The notes under the pieces: generated by a model
What the model was told of the DNA's origin: nothing
The model's input: only the letters and a program-made list of their open reading frames with translations
Database searches by the model: none
Shown here: one piece after another, positions 8,772 through 17,297 of the stretch
Layout: each line of letters starts with the position of its first letter
Position numbering within the stretch: the first letter of the stretch is position 1
Translations under genes and position numbers: made by a program
Assembly: GCA_016928865.1 (NCBI GenBank)
Contig: JAFGJX010000106.1
Location: 1 to 63,785 of the forward strand
Reading direction: 5' to 3'
DNA: 63,785 bases
DNA from: Spirochaetota bacterium
GTDB taxonomy: Bacteria; Spirochaetota; UBA4802; UBA5550

Positions 8772-9335
8772 TTATTCTCTGTCTTTCCCCATCATGGTCC
8801 GTACCGCCTGGGCCATGATTTTCGGCTCGTATTTCGCGAGCTTCTCCTTCTCGATTATATGCTTCCCCAGCTTCCCCGATGGGGTGTGCACCCCGCTGCC
8901 GCCGTTCGTGCCGGTCGGCGAGGTGGAATAATGGGCAAGCCCTTCTTTCTCAAGCTCCCTGAAACCTTCCCCGTGAGGGCCCTCCGCAACGTCAGGCGAC
9001 GCCGGCGCTTCCGTGCGTTCCTCATCGCCCCCGTACGCCGGCTCCTCGCCGCCCGCAACATCGATGACGGTTTCCTCGCCCGGCTCCCTGTCTGTCCTCG
9101 CAGCGGCCGGAAAGGATGTCAGGAACCCGTATACCTCTGGCACGAACTTCCTGAGTATGACGCATATTCCGTAACCGATGGCCGCGAATACCGCCATCAG
9201 GACAAGTGAACGCAGAATTACAATGTACCAGCTAATCCCCGCCAGAGAGCCGACAAGGAAAGACAAAAGAAGTGCGGTCAACCCGAACAGCGCGGTGGAT
9301 TTATACTCAATGTTTATTTTATCAAGGCTGATCAT
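8772..9335 (-). CDS. Two-TM membrane protein of the flhG-sigma interval, unknown
   Basis: Unrecognised 187-residue protein. Residues about 15-60 form two membrane helices ([19 protein letters not shown] and [19 protein letters not shown]). A long acidic, Gly/Pro/Glu-rich and probably disordered linker follows. The protein ends in a basic conserved-looking segment, [17 protein letters not shown]. Its place between flhG and the flagellar sigma gene, with spacings of 16 and 69 bp, implies coexpression with motility genes. The C-terminal segment may bind a cytoplasmic partner (inference). Confidence 0.75.
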   Translation of the reverse strand: MISLDKINIEYKSTALFGLTALLLSFLVGSLAGISWYIVILRSLVLMAVFAAIGYGICVILRKFVPEVYGFLTSFPAAARTDREPGEETVIDVAGGEEPAYGGDEERTEAPASPDVAEGPHGEGFRELEKEGLAHYSTSPTGTNGGSGVHTPSGKLGKHIIEKEKLAKYEPKIMAQAVRTMMGKDRE

Positions 9336-9404
9336 ATCATTACCGCAAATCCCCGTCGATTCGGCTTATTGTTTCACCCGTTCATGAGCCGGGCAAGTCT
9401 TTTT

Positions 9405-10283
9405 CTACCCCTCGTCCTCCTCGTCATCGCGCGCGACAAACAGGTTCTTGAAGAAGGATGCAAGCCCAGATCCTCTGGCCGAGCCCGTCGACTTGTTGCT
9501 GATCCGGTCCGCGATGATCGAAACGCACGCGGCGGCCTTGCATTTCGGATAGCTCACGATGAAGGGCTTCTGGTTCCTCACCGATTTCGGAACGTAGAGG
9601 TCGTCGAATATAAACCCGAGATTTTCCACCTTTATATTGAGAAACTGGCCGGCAATGTTGATAACCCGCTGGGCCACCCGGTTTCCTTCCGCCACCGACT
9701 GCACGCGGTTCACAATGATCTTTATGATCTTGTCCGGCGACTGGGCGGCGATCGATTTGATAATGCCGTACGCGTCCGTTATGGCGGTCGGCTCGGGCGT
9801 GGTCACGACGATTATCTCGTCGGAGGCCATGACAAAAGCGAGCACATTCTGTGAGACGCCGGCGCCCGTGTCAACGACCATGTAATCGTCGGAATCGAGC
9901 TCCGAAACGGCGCTGATGAACTCGTTCCGCTGCTTGGGATCCAGGTTGGCAAGCTGGTGAAAACCGGATGCGCCCGCGATGATCTTGATCCCCTCGGGCA
10001 CCTCGATGACAATGTCCTTTAATTTCTTCTGGCCCTTAATTACATGATAGAGATTGTATTTCGGGATTATGCCGAGTATGACATTTATATTTGCGAGGCC
10101 GAGGTCCGCGTCAAGGAGGGTCACCGAGGAGCCGCCCTTGGCAAGGGCTATCGACAGGCTCACCGCTACGCTTGTTTTTCCCACGCCTCCCTTGCCGCTC
10201 GTTATGGCGATCGTCTTTGTTTTTTTCTGTTTTTTGGCGTCTGTCTCGAGCACCAATCTCCTGAGATTTGCAGCCTGATCCAC
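9405..10283 (-). CDS. flhG: FlhG/FleN MinD-like ATPase, flagellar number regulator
   Basis: A 292-residue ParA/MinD family ATPase. The N-terminus has the DQAANLRRLV motif (residues 2-11), the short helix known in FlhG to stimulate the FlhF GTPase. The deviant Walker A KGGVGKTS lies at 31-38. Switch motifs DADLGLANINVI and VVDTGAGVS are present. Toward the C-terminus MinD-like membrane-binding character is weaker (SGLASFFKNLFVARD). FlhG works with FlhF to set flagellar number and place, which matters for the polar periplasmic flagella of spirochaetes. Start is 30 bp downstream of the flhF stop. Confidence 0.95.
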   Translation of the reverse strand: MDQAANLRRLVLETDAKKQKKTKTIAITSGKGGVGKTSVAVSLSIALAKGGSSVTLLDADLGLANINVILGIIPKYNLYHVIKGQKKLKDIVIEVPEGIKIIAGASGFHQLANLDPKQRNEFISAVSELDSDDYMVVDTGAGVSQNVLAFVMASDEIIVVTTPEPTAITDAYGIIKSIAAQSPDKIIKIIVNRVQSVAEGNRVAQRVINIAGQFLNIKVENLGFIFDDLYVPKSVRNQKPFIVSYPKCKAAACVSIIADRISNKSTGSARGSGLASFFKNLFVARDDEEDEG

Positions 10284-10313
10284 GGGGGACCTCCTTACGC
10301 TCTTTTGCCTGGT

Positions 10314-11717
10314 TTAATTATAAACATTCCCGATCATCATGTCAACAATCTTATCCGGATCGGCGATGATGATGTCATTCGGCACTTCCTGGCCGTTTGT
10401 ATAATATGATATAGGCTTATTATATTTATCGGCAATATCGATAACATTGCCGATATAGGTAGTTTCATCGACCTTCGTGATGACCACGCTGTCGAAATGG
10501 ATCGTGTCAAACGCCCTGAAAACATCGTTCAGGTCGCTCTTTTTGGTGTTCGCGCTCACGCAGAGTATCTTTTCGCAGTCATACTCCACGGAATCGGCAA
10601 AGCTCTTGATCTCGGATATCTTGAGGTCATTGCGGTGGCTCCTTCCGGAGGTGTCCACCATTATCAGATCCGATTTGTCGTTTGTGACGATCTCCTTGAA
10701 TTCCTTCTGGTTGTTCACCGCGTAAATGGGTATGTTCATTATCTCCGCGTATTTTTTGAGCTGTTCGGTAGCGGCGATCCGGTAATTGTCGATGGTGACA
10801 AAGGCGACCGAATTGTTCTCTCTGAGGGAATTGATCGCTCCCAGCTTGGCCATCGTGGTCGTCTTGCCCACGCCGGTGGGTCCGATGAACATGACGATCT
10901 TCTTCCTGTTCCCTTTGCGGATGGGTCCGGTTGTGACGATCCTGCTCTTCAGAAGGTCCTTGAGGCTTTTTTCGATCTTGTACTTGTCCTTCAGGTCTTC
11001 CCTGCTTATCGAATTCTTCATTTCTGAGATTATCGCCTGGCACTGCTCGTCGTCATAGTCGTTGTTCCTGAGGGCATCGCGGAACGGACGGATGTTGACA
11101 TCCTCTCCTGAAAGCATTTCGGCCGGAGCGGAACGCTCGGCGGTTATCTTGTAGATCGCCCGCTTTATCTCGTCAAGCTCCTTCTCGAACCTCACGCCGT
11201 TTACCGCGGACACGGCCCCATCTTCCGTACGCTTCGCCGGTTCTTCTGTGCCGGTTCCGGAGGAGCGCGCCGGCTCCGTTTCAGGCTCGGGCGCCGGGGC
11301 GGCAGCGGACTTCTGGTGCTCTGCTATCCCGTCATAGACTTCATTCAGCTTTTCATTGAAGCTGAAGCCTGCCGGCTTTCTCTCGGCTGCGGGCCGCGCT
11401 TGCGGCCGTTCCTGAGCGGCCGCGCGGTCGATTATATCTCCCAGCCTGCTCTTGGAAGGCTCCATGGCCGTCCTTTCGACCGGCTCGTCAACCGTGAAGT
11501 CTATCTTCTTCTTCCCGCCGAGAATGCTCGACTTGAACTTACGCTCCTGCACGGCCGCCGTAAGCTCGACCACCTCGCGGGCAAAGAGCTTCGAGTTGAA
11601 GAGCCCCCCCTCCTTCACGAATTTATGGCTGATGGGGATGGCGTCATCGCCGTATTCCATCTTGAGCTTCATCATGACTTCGTTGTAGTTGTTGCCGCGG
11701 ATTTTAATGTATCTCAT
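10314..11717 (-). CDS. flhF: Flagellar biosynthesis GTPase FlhF
   Basis: SRP-type GTPase that places the flagellar base at the pole. The start MRYIKIRG (11717) is preferred over the upstream frame start at 11726 because it matches FlhF N-termini. An N-terminal basic domain (1-65) is followed by a long Ala/Pro/Glu-rich linker and the C-terminal NG domain. That domain has G1 GPTGVGKTTTMAKLG (about 277-291), the DTSGRS G3-like motif and the TKVDE G4 motif (TKVDETTYIG). Length is about 467. The 172-bp gap to flhA upstream is the largest inside the export-gene block and is filled by palindromes (see repeats). Confidence 0.95.
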   Translation of the reverse strand: MRYIKIRGNNYNEVMMKLKMEYGDDAIPISHKFVKEGGLFNSKLFAREVVELTAAVQERKFKSSILGGKKKIDFTVDEPVERTAMEPSKSRLGDIIDRAAAQERPQARPAAERKPAGFSFNEKLNEVYDGIAEHQKSAAAPAPEPETEPARSSGTGTEEPAKRTEDGAVSAVNGVRFEKELDEIKRAIYKITAERSAPAEMLSGEDVNIRPFRDALRNNDYDDEQCQAIISEMKNSISREDLKDKYKIEKSLKDLLKSRIVTTGPIRKGNRKKIVMFIGPTGVGKTTTMAKLGAINSLRENNSVAFVTIDNYRIAATEQLKKYAEIMNIPIYAVNNQKEFKEIVTNDKSDLIMVDTSGRSHRNDLKISEIKSFADSVEYDCEKILCVSANTKKSDLNDVFRAFDTIHFDSVVITKVDETTYIGNVIDIADKYNKPISYYTNGQEVPNDIIIADPDKIVDMMIGNVYN

Positions 11718-11750
11718 TGCCCACACTCCTCTCGTAAAGTCTGTATGCGA

Positions 11751-11848
11751 GGCGCGTCACGTTTCAGTGAGCCGGCGACACGGATGTCGCCAGGAGCCGC
11801 GGTATACACGGATGTATATCCGCGGCGGGCGAACGAAACGTGTGCGCC
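11751..11848. repeat. Branched palindromic element between flhA and flhF
   Basis: An outer imperfect inverted repeat, GGCGCGTCACGTTTC (11751-11765) with GAAACGTGTGCGCC (11835-11848), encloses two further hairpins. One is GGCGACA/TGTCGCC around a CGGA loop (11774-11791). The other is CCGCGGTATAC/GTATATCCGCGG with one bulge (11797-11825). Together they would fold into a multi-branched cruciform in DNA or RNA. No open reading frame covers it. It could be a structured leader or processing element of the flhA-flhF transcript, or a small mobile palindromic repeat. The pairing is read directly; the role is inferred. Confidence 0.7.
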
Positions 11849-11879
11849 GTTGCCTCAAACCTGCATCTCTATTTTCTTC

Positions 11880-11922
11880 GCGTTACTGAGCAGCGCCGCT
11901 ATGCGGCGCTGCTCAGTAACGC
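11880..11922. repeat. Perfect 20-bp-arm hairpin spanning the flhA stop codon
   Basis: Arms 11880-11899 and 11903-11922 are exact reverse complements, separated only by TAT. The minus-strand TAG stop of flhA is 11899-11901, so the stem encodes the last six FlhA residues and continues 3' of the stop. The sequence after the stem on the minus strand is A/G-rich, not a U-tract, so it is not a standard intrinsic terminator. It could protect the upstream mRNA end, attenuate flhF, or be the trace of a palindromic insertion into the gene end. Confidence 0.8.
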
Positions 11923-14004
11923 AGAAACCACCACTTCCACCTGCACCGAGCTCGAAATCTCATTATACGACAGCACCACCGGGGCTGGTATCTCCCGCTC
12001 AAGCAGTGCGAAAGTGACCCGCCGGATCTGCGGCGAAACCAGATACACAGGGGCATGCCCCATCGTCTTCGCCCTCCGGAAGGCCTCCAGGAGGGAATTC
12101 ACCACCGTCTGGTGCGTCGTCGGGTCCATCGCCAGCACGGGCCCCTCTATCGGGTCCTCGTGTATCGAATTCCGTATGATCGTCTCGATTTCCGGGTCAA
12201 CCGTGATGACCGACAGGGTGCCTGACTTGTCCAGATAGTCCTTCGTTATCTGGCGCGCGAGCGCAATACGGACATACTCCGCGAGAAAGCTCGGGTCCTT
12301 GGAATAGGTAACATAGCTTGACAGCGTCTCCAGGATGGTGACGATATTCCTGATTGAGACCCGCTCCCGCAGCAGGCTCTGGAGCACCTTCTGTATCTCG
12401 CCGAGGGTCATCTTGTGCTCCTCAACGAGCTCGCGCACGACGGCGGGGTAATCCTCCTTCACGGTATCGATGAGCTTCTGCACCTCCTGCCGCCCCAGTA
12501 TCTCGTCCGCGTGGCGCTTGATGATCTCGGTAAGGTGCGTTGCGATGATGGTCGGGCAGTCGACTACCGTGTAGCCCCTGCTCTCCGCTATGTCGCGCAT
12601 GTCCGTCTTGATCCATATCGCCTTCAGGCCGAAGACCGGCTCGGTGAACTCCTGGCCCTCTATCTTCTCCGCAACCTCGCCCGAATCCATGGCCATGAGC
12701 TTGTCCACCTGCAGCGATCCGCGCCCCACCTCAACGCCCTTGATGAGGATCGAATAGACCTCGGGATCGAGCTCCATATTGTCTCGGATGCGGATCGGCG
12801 GCACGATAAGCCCCATGTCAAGGGCGCTCCGCCGCCGGATGTTCGTAATCCGCTCGAGCAGCGTGCCGCCCTGTTCCGGATCGACCAGCGGTATCAGGTT
12901 ATAGCCGATCTCCACCTCCAGCGGATCAACCTGCACGAGCTGCGTTACCTCCTCGGGCCGATGCTCCTTCATGGCCGTCTCCTTCTCCTTGCGCGCCAGC
13001 TTCTCCTTCTCCTCGCTCTGTGCCTGTATCAACACCACGCCCAGGGCTCCGAGTCCCACGGCGAGCATCAGGAGGGGTATCTTCGGAAAACCCGGAATCA
13101 CGATGGCCCCGGCAAGGGTCACGGCGGTAATCAGCAGCGCACGCGGCTGCGACCCGAGCTGGTCCCCGAGGTCCTTGCCCATGTTTTCGTTCGAAACCGC
13201 CCGGGTGACGATAATACCGGTGGCCGTGGTGATGAGCAAAGAGGGTACCTGGGCCACTAGGCCGTCGCCGATGCTCAGCAGGGTGTAGGTCCGTATCGCG
13301 ACATCGAAGGTCTCACCGCGCATGACCATGCCGATTATGAACCCGCCAATTATGTTAATGAGGGTAATAACGATGGCGACCTTGACGTCTCCCTGCACGA
13401 ACTTGGAAGCGCCGTCCATGGCACCGTAGAAGTCCGCCTCGCGCCGTATCTCCTCGCGCCGCTTCCGCGCCTCGTCCTCGGTTATGAGCCCGTTCGAAAG
13501 GTCGGAGTCAATGCTCATCTGCTTGCCGGGCATGGCGTCCAATGTGAAACGGGCCGCCACCTCGGCCGTCCGCGTCGCGCCCTTGGTGATGACGATGAAC
13601 TGCACCGCCACCAGGATGACGAATATGATAAAGCCGACAACGTAATTGCCTCCGACGACGAACTCGCCGAAGGCGCGGATGATCTTCCCGTCAAAGGCGG
13701 CTCCCTGCAATAAGATGAGCCTGGTCGATGAGACGTTGAGCGCGAGCCTGAAAACCGTGGTTATCAGAAGCAGGGACGGGAACACGGAAAAATCGAACGT
13801 CCGCCCGATGAACATGACGATCATCAGGATCAGCATGCCAGACATGATGCTCAGCGCCAGAAGAAAGTCGAGCAGGAATGTGGGCAGGGGTATGATGAGC
13901 ATAACGACCACTGCAACGACGCCGACGCCGAGCAGGACATCCGATTTCTGCATCCACCGAGTGTCTTCGAACAGGGACATCGCCCCGCCTCTTCTTTCAG
14001 CCAT
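11899..14004 (-). CDS. flhA: Flagellar export gate protein FlhA
   Basis: A 701-residue core component of the flagellar type III secretion gate. The N-terminal half (about 20-340) has eight membrane segments. The FHIPEP-family signature region (RREEIRREADFYGAMDGASKF, then a TM segment) lies near 190-230. The C-terminal half is the cytoplasmic substrate-docking ring, with IPPIRIRDNMELDPEVYSI and the DCPTIIATHLTEIIK block. The last residues (VSALLSSAA) are encoded by one arm of a perfect hairpin. flhB ends 15 bp upstream of its start. A second possible ATG is at 13980. Confidence 0.97.
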   Translation of the reverse strand: MAERRGGAMSLFEDTRWMQKSDVLLGVGVVAVVVMLIIPLPTFLLDFLLALSIMSGMLILMIVMFIGRTFDFSVFPSLLLITTVFRLALNVSSTRLILLQGAAFDGKIIRAFGEFVVGGNYVVGFIIFVILVAVQFIVITKGATRTAEVAARFTLDAMPGKQMSIDSDLSNGLITEDEARKRREEIRREADFYGAMDGASKFVQGDVKVAIVITLINIIGGFIIGMVMRGETFDVAIRTYTLLSIGDGLVAQVPSLLITTATGIIVTRAVSNENMGKDLGDQLGSQPRALLITAVTLAGAIVIPGFPKIPLLMLAVGLGALGVVLIQAQSEEKEKLARKEKETAMKEHRPEEVTQLVQVDPLEVEIGYNLIPLVDPEQGGTLLERITNIRRRSALDMGLIVPPIRIRDNMELDPEVYSILIKGVEVGRGSLQVDKLMAMDSGEVAEKIEGQEFTEPVFGLKAIWIKTDMRDIAESRGYTVVDCPTIIATHLTEIIKRHADEILGRQEVQKLIDTVKEDYPAVVRELVEEHKMTLGEIQKVLQSLLRERVSIRNIVTILETLSSYVTYSKDPSFLAEYVRIALARQITKDYLDKSGTLSVITVDPEIETIIRNSIHEDPIEGPVLAMDPTTHQTVVNSLLEAFRRAKTMGHAPVYLVSPQIRRVTFALLEREIPAPVVLSYNEISSSVQVEVVVSALLSSAA

Positions 14005-14019
14005 TATCGCACCTCACGC

Positions 14020-15207
14020 CTATATCGCCTCCCTCAGGTATTTGAACCGTTCCGGGAAGCTCCGGTAGAGCTCGCCGTATATGAGCGAAACCGCGTAAAA
14101 GAGATCCTCGGGAATTATCTCACCGACTTCAAGCCGCCGGTACATCTCCTGCGCAAGCGGCCGGTTCTCGATAATGGGAACGCCATGCTCCTTCGCCAGT
14201 TCGCGTATCCTGAGCGCGATGCTGTCTTCGCCCTTCGCCACCACCGTGGGGGCCGGCATCAGGACCCGGTCGTATTTCAGGGCCACGGCGTAATGCGTCG
14301 GGTTGGTCACGATCACGTCCGCCTTGGGGACCTCCCTGCTCATCATCGCCCGCAGCAGATTCTGCCGCTGCATTTCGCGGAGGCGGGCGCGCACGTAGGG
14401 ATCGCCGATGGTCTCCTTCAGTTCTTCCTTCATCTCTTCCTTGGTCATTTTCAACGACTCGATGAACTCCCGCTTCTGGAAAAAATAGTCCGGTATCGAC
14501 AGGACCAGGAGCAGCACCGCCGACCATATGATGATCTTGAAGGCGGTCATCATGATGGTCCTGAGCGCCATCGCGATTGAAACGTCGGGCGTCCTCAGTA
14601 TGGCGCCCAGGTCGCTCATGATGATGAGGTACGCCACGAAGCCGATAGCGAGCACCTTGAAGACAGATTTGAACAGGTTCATGGCCACCTGCTTCGAGAA
14701 CAGGACCCGCTTCATTACCGTCGCGGGATCGAACTTGATCTTCTTAAGGTCGAATTTCAGGGGATGCGTGGAAACCTGGAAACCGACCTGGATTATGTTG
14801 CCCAGGATGGCCGCTATTATTACCGCGATGAATACGGGAAGCAGGATCTTCCCGGATTCAAACCCCACCATCATGAACTCCTGGAATATACTCCGCTCCG
14901 TCACATGGAACCGCGAAAAGGACGAGAGATAGTGCCGCGCGATGCTCGCGATGGTGTTATAGATCCACGATCCGAAGATCAGGATGACCATAAAGCCGAA
15001 GATCACCACCGCCGCCTGCGGAAGCTCGACCGTTCTGGCCACCTGGCCCTTTTCACGGGCCTCGCGCAGCTTCTTCTCGGTAGGCTCCTCGGTACGCCCC
15101 TCGTCCTCTGCAGCAAAGAGCTGGAGATCAAAGACAAGGCTGCCGAGGAACGGATCGCGGCTCCACCTGTCGTACTTGCTGAATGTATATGTGATAAAGT
15201 CCGTCAT
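14020..15207 (-). CDS. flhB: Flagellar export switch protein FlhB
   Basis: FlhB controls the export switch from rod/hook to filament substrates. The 395-residue protein has an N-terminal extension of about 35 residues. Then EEPTEKKLREAREKGQVAR (41-59) is the classic entry motif. Four membrane segments follow, then a charged linker (EMKEELKETIGDP). The autocleavage site NPTH lies at 302-305, followed by YAVALKY. The C-terminal domain (PIIENRPLAQEMY) is complete. It lies between fliR and flhA as in most flagellar operons. Confidence 0.97.
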   Translation of the reverse strand: MTDFITYTFSKYDRWSRDPFLGSLVFDLQLFAAEDEGRTEEPTEKKLREAREKGQVARTVELPQAAVVIFGFMVILIFGSWIYNTIASIARHYLSSFSRFHVTERSIFQEFMMVGFESGKILLPVFIAVIIAAILGNIIQVGFQVSTHPLKFDLKKIKFDPATVMKRVLFSKQVAMNLFKSVFKVLAIGFVAYLIIMSDLGAILRTPDVSIAMALRTIMMTAFKIIIWSAVLLLVLSIPDYFFQKREFIESLKMTKEEMKEELKETIGDPYVRARLREMQRQNLLRAMMSREVPKADVIVTNPTHYAVALKYDRVLMPAPTVVAKGEDSIALRIRELAKEHGVPIIENRPLAQEMYRRLEVGEIIPEDLFYAVSLIYGELYRSFPERFKYLREAI

Positions 15208-15234
15208 ACTCTTACTCTTCAGGCCCCTCGCAAG

Positions 15235-15258
15235 CCCCCCTCTGGGGGGGGTGGGGGG
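15235..15258. repeat. C6/G8/G6 tract in the flhB-fliR gap
   Basis: The 54-bp flhB-fliR gap holds six C, a TCT spacer, eight G, T and six G, which can pair as a short very GC-rich hairpin on either strand, with a second G run left over. Such tracts can slip during replication. It precedes flhB on the transcript and follows the fliR stop, so it could form a hairpin near the flhB ribosome-binding region. No terminator U-run is present. Confidence 0.55.
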
Positions 15259-15261
15259 ATA

Positions 15262-16044
15262 TCACCCCGGCCAGTTGGCCAGCACCCTGGATATAAAGGC
15301 AAACACCCGCTCGAGCGACACCCACATGATCCGCACAATGAGCGGTGTGATCCCGATCATGACGACAAACGCCACGGTGATCTTGAACGGGAACCCCAGC
15401 ATCATGATATTCATCTGCGGCGCCACCTTCGACAGGACCCCCATGCTTATCTCCAGGAGAAAGATGATGCCCACAATGGGCAGCGCTATCTTCAGGGCAA
15501 CCATGAACATGCCGGAAAAGGTGTAGACCACGTGTTTCATAAGCCCTCCCAGGAACGCTTTCTCCACGCTCATTATGGGGGCCAGCTCGTACGAGCGGTA
15601 TATGCCCTGTAGCATCATGTGATGCCCGTTCATGACCAGCAGCACGAGCAGGCCGATCAGGTTCTTGAACTGCCCCACCAGCGGCACGCTGACCTGCGCG
15701 ACGGGGTCGAGCACCTCGTTGATGCCGAACCCCAGCTGCACCGCAAAAAACTCGCCTGACAGCTGGAACGCCGAAAAAATAAGCGAGACCAGGAACCCGA
15801 TAAAAAGTCCGATCGCGATCTCCTGCAAGACCATAAGCGCATAGCCGCCCATGTCGCCCGGGATCTGGTAGGCCCCCTTTGACGCCACCACCGGAAAAAT
15901 CACGAGCGACACGAGAAACGAAACGAGCGCCTTGATCCTGAAGGGGATCACGTCGCTCGAGAAAAAGGGGGCTATCATGATCATGGCGTTCATCCGCATC
16001 ATGACCAGCATGAATACCTGGAACTGGTAAACGAAATAATACAT
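15262..16044 (-). CDS. fliR: Flagellar export gate protein FliR
   Basis: Member of the FliPQR export channel. The ATG at 16042-16044 (MYYFVYQFQVFMLVMMRMNA) is preferred because GGCAGG lies just upstream. The longer frame to 16080 would start inside a repeat element. About 260 residues with six hydrophobic segments. The conserved FliR pattern PFFSSDVIPFRIKALVSFLVS follows the first helix, and GFGINEVLDPVAQVSVPLVG sits in the centre. Transcription continues into flhB. Upstream is a 212-bp gap to fliQ that contains a palindromic repeat. Confidence 0.96.
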   Translation of the reverse strand: MYYFVYQFQVFMLVMMRMNAMIMIAPFFSSDVIPFRIKALVSFLVSLVIFPVVASKGAYQIPGDMGGYALMVLQEIAIGLFIGFLVSLIFSAFQLSGEFFAVQLGFGINEVLDPVAQVSVPLVGQFKNLIGLLVLLVMNGHHMMLQGIYRSYELAPIMSVEKAFLGGLMKHVVYTFSGMFMVALKIALPIVGIIFLLEISMGVLSKVAPQMNIMMLGFPFKITVAFVVMIGITPLIVRIMWVSLERVFAFISRVLANWPG

Positions 16045-16075
16045 CCTGCCTACTGGCCCCCTGTTAGTCCCGGCC

Positions 16076-16201
16076 GTCATTGCGAGGAGCCCTCATGCAT
16101 GAGGGCGACGACGCAATCTGCATCGGCACAGTGAAAGCACACTGATAAACGATGTGTTCGCACTGAAAACGGACAGATCGCCACGCTTCGCTCGCAATGA
16201 C
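16076..16201. repeat. Inverted-repeat element in the fliQ-fliR gap (MITE/REP-like)
   Basis: A 126-bp segment bounded by GTCATTGCGAG (16076-16086) and its exact complement CTCGCAATGAC (16191-16201). Next to the left end is an internal palindrome around CCCTCATGCATGAGGG (16091-16106), and CAATCTG and CAGATCG lie further in. Ends of the form GTCATTGCGAG...CAATCTG resemble a widespread class of intergenic palindromic repeats (family knowledge from memory, not searched). The element splits an otherwise tight fliQ-fliR junction and slightly overlaps an upstream extension of the fliR frame. Confidence 0.75.
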
Positions 16202-16256
16202 AGTTTTGAAAAATCATAACCGCGGCAGCGGAAACAACATCCGCTCCCGGCGTCTT

Positions 16257-16520
16257 TTACAGCTTCTCGATCATCATGAACATATGGTTCGTGTAATTCA
16301 CCAGGGTCCGTATCATCCACGCCCCCAGAATAATCATAACCATGAATATCGCCACGATCTTCGGGATGAAGGTGAGCGTCTGCTCCTGTATCGACGTGGT
16401 GGTCTGGAAAATCGATATAATGAGACCCACGAACATCCCCACCCCCAGCATCGGCGCAGAGACGATCATGATCGTCATCAGCGACTCCCGCATAACCGTT
16501 ATTACCGTCGCGTCAGTCAT
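16257..16520 (-). CDS. fliQ: Flagellar export gate protein FliQ
   Basis: An 87-residue protein with two membrane helices. The central segment carries the family motif VGLIISIFQTTTSIQEQTLT and the loop FIPKIVAIF, characteristic of FliQ/SctS. The first helix (LMTIMIVSAPMLGVGMFVGL) and the second (AIFMVMIILGAWMIRTLVNY) span the inner membrane. It starts 12 bp after the fliP stop. The FliP5-FliQ4-FliR1 assembly forms the export pore (family knowledge). Confidence 0.96.
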   Translation of the reverse strand: MTDATVITVMRESLMTIMIVSAPMLGVGMFVGLIISIFQTTTSIQEQTLTFIPKIVAIFMVMIILGAWMIRTLVNYTNHMFMMIEKL

Positions 16521-16532
16521 TGGTCCACTCCG

Positions 16533-17297
16533 TTATTTGAACGACCGCACCAGCTCATACGTGAGCAGGTTCCAGCCGTCCACAAGGATAAAAAGTATTA
16601 TCTTAAACGGCAGCGAGATCATGACCGGCGGGAGCATGATCATCCCCATGGCCATGAGCGCACTCGCCACAATCATATCTATGACAATGAAGGGGATAAA
16701 AATATATATCCCGATCTCGAACGCCCGCTTCAGCTCGCTGATCATGAACGCGGGTATGAGACAATAGCTCGGCACCTCGCTCCGGTTTTTCGGCTTCTCG
16801 ATTTTCGCCATGTTGATGAACAGCGCGATGTCCTTTTCGCGGGTCTGGCGAAACATGAAGTTCCGCATCGGCTCCATCCCCCTGTTAAAAAAGACTTCAC
16901 TGTCAATTTTCCCTTTCAGGTACGGCTGCAGCGCATCCTTGTTAACCTCGCTGAAGGTCGGCGCCATGATAAAGAACGTCAGAAAGATCGAGAGACCGAC
17001 GATGATCTGGTTCGGCGGCATCTGCTGGAGCGAAAGTGCGCGCTTGATGAAATCGAGGACGATGACCACGCGGGTGAAGGCCGTCATCATCATGATGATG
17101 GCCGGCGCCAGCGTGAGAATTGTCAGCAGGAAGAGAATCTGAAGCGAAAGCGCGGTCTCCCGCGGGCCCGCCGCTTCCCGGATGTCGAAGGCGATCCTCG
17201 GAATGGGCATGCGAAGCCCGCCGACGTCCTGGGCGAAGGCGGCCCCCGCGCCGGCGAGGATAATCAACAGGGCGATGAAAGCGGTTCTTCTATACAT
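16533..17297 (-). CDS. fliP: Flagellar export gate protein FliP
   Basis: The ATG at 17295-17297 is chosen because it gives MYRRTAFIALLIILAGAGAA, a cleavable signal peptide as expected for FliP, and overlaps the fliO stop; the longer frame to 17369 has no family support. About 254 residues, four membrane segments. The signature FTRVVIVLDFIKRALSLQQMPPNQIIVG and the MAPTFSEVN loop are present, as is FEIGIYIFIPFIVIDMIVAS, the FliP/SctR motif. Cotranscribed between fliO and fliQ. Confidence 0.96.
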   Translation of the reverse strand: MYRRTAFIALLIILAGAGAAFAQDVGGLRMPIPRIAFDIREAAGPRETALSLQILFLLTILTLAPAIIMMMTAFTRVVIVLDFIKRALSLQQMPPNQIIVGLSIFLTFFIMAPTFSEVNKDALQPYLKGKIDSEVFFNRGMEPMRNFMFRQTREKDIALFINMAKIEKPKNRSEVPSYCLIPAFMISELKRAFEIGIYIFIPFIVIDMIVASALMAMGMIMLPPVMISLPFKIILFILVDGWNLLTYELVRSFK

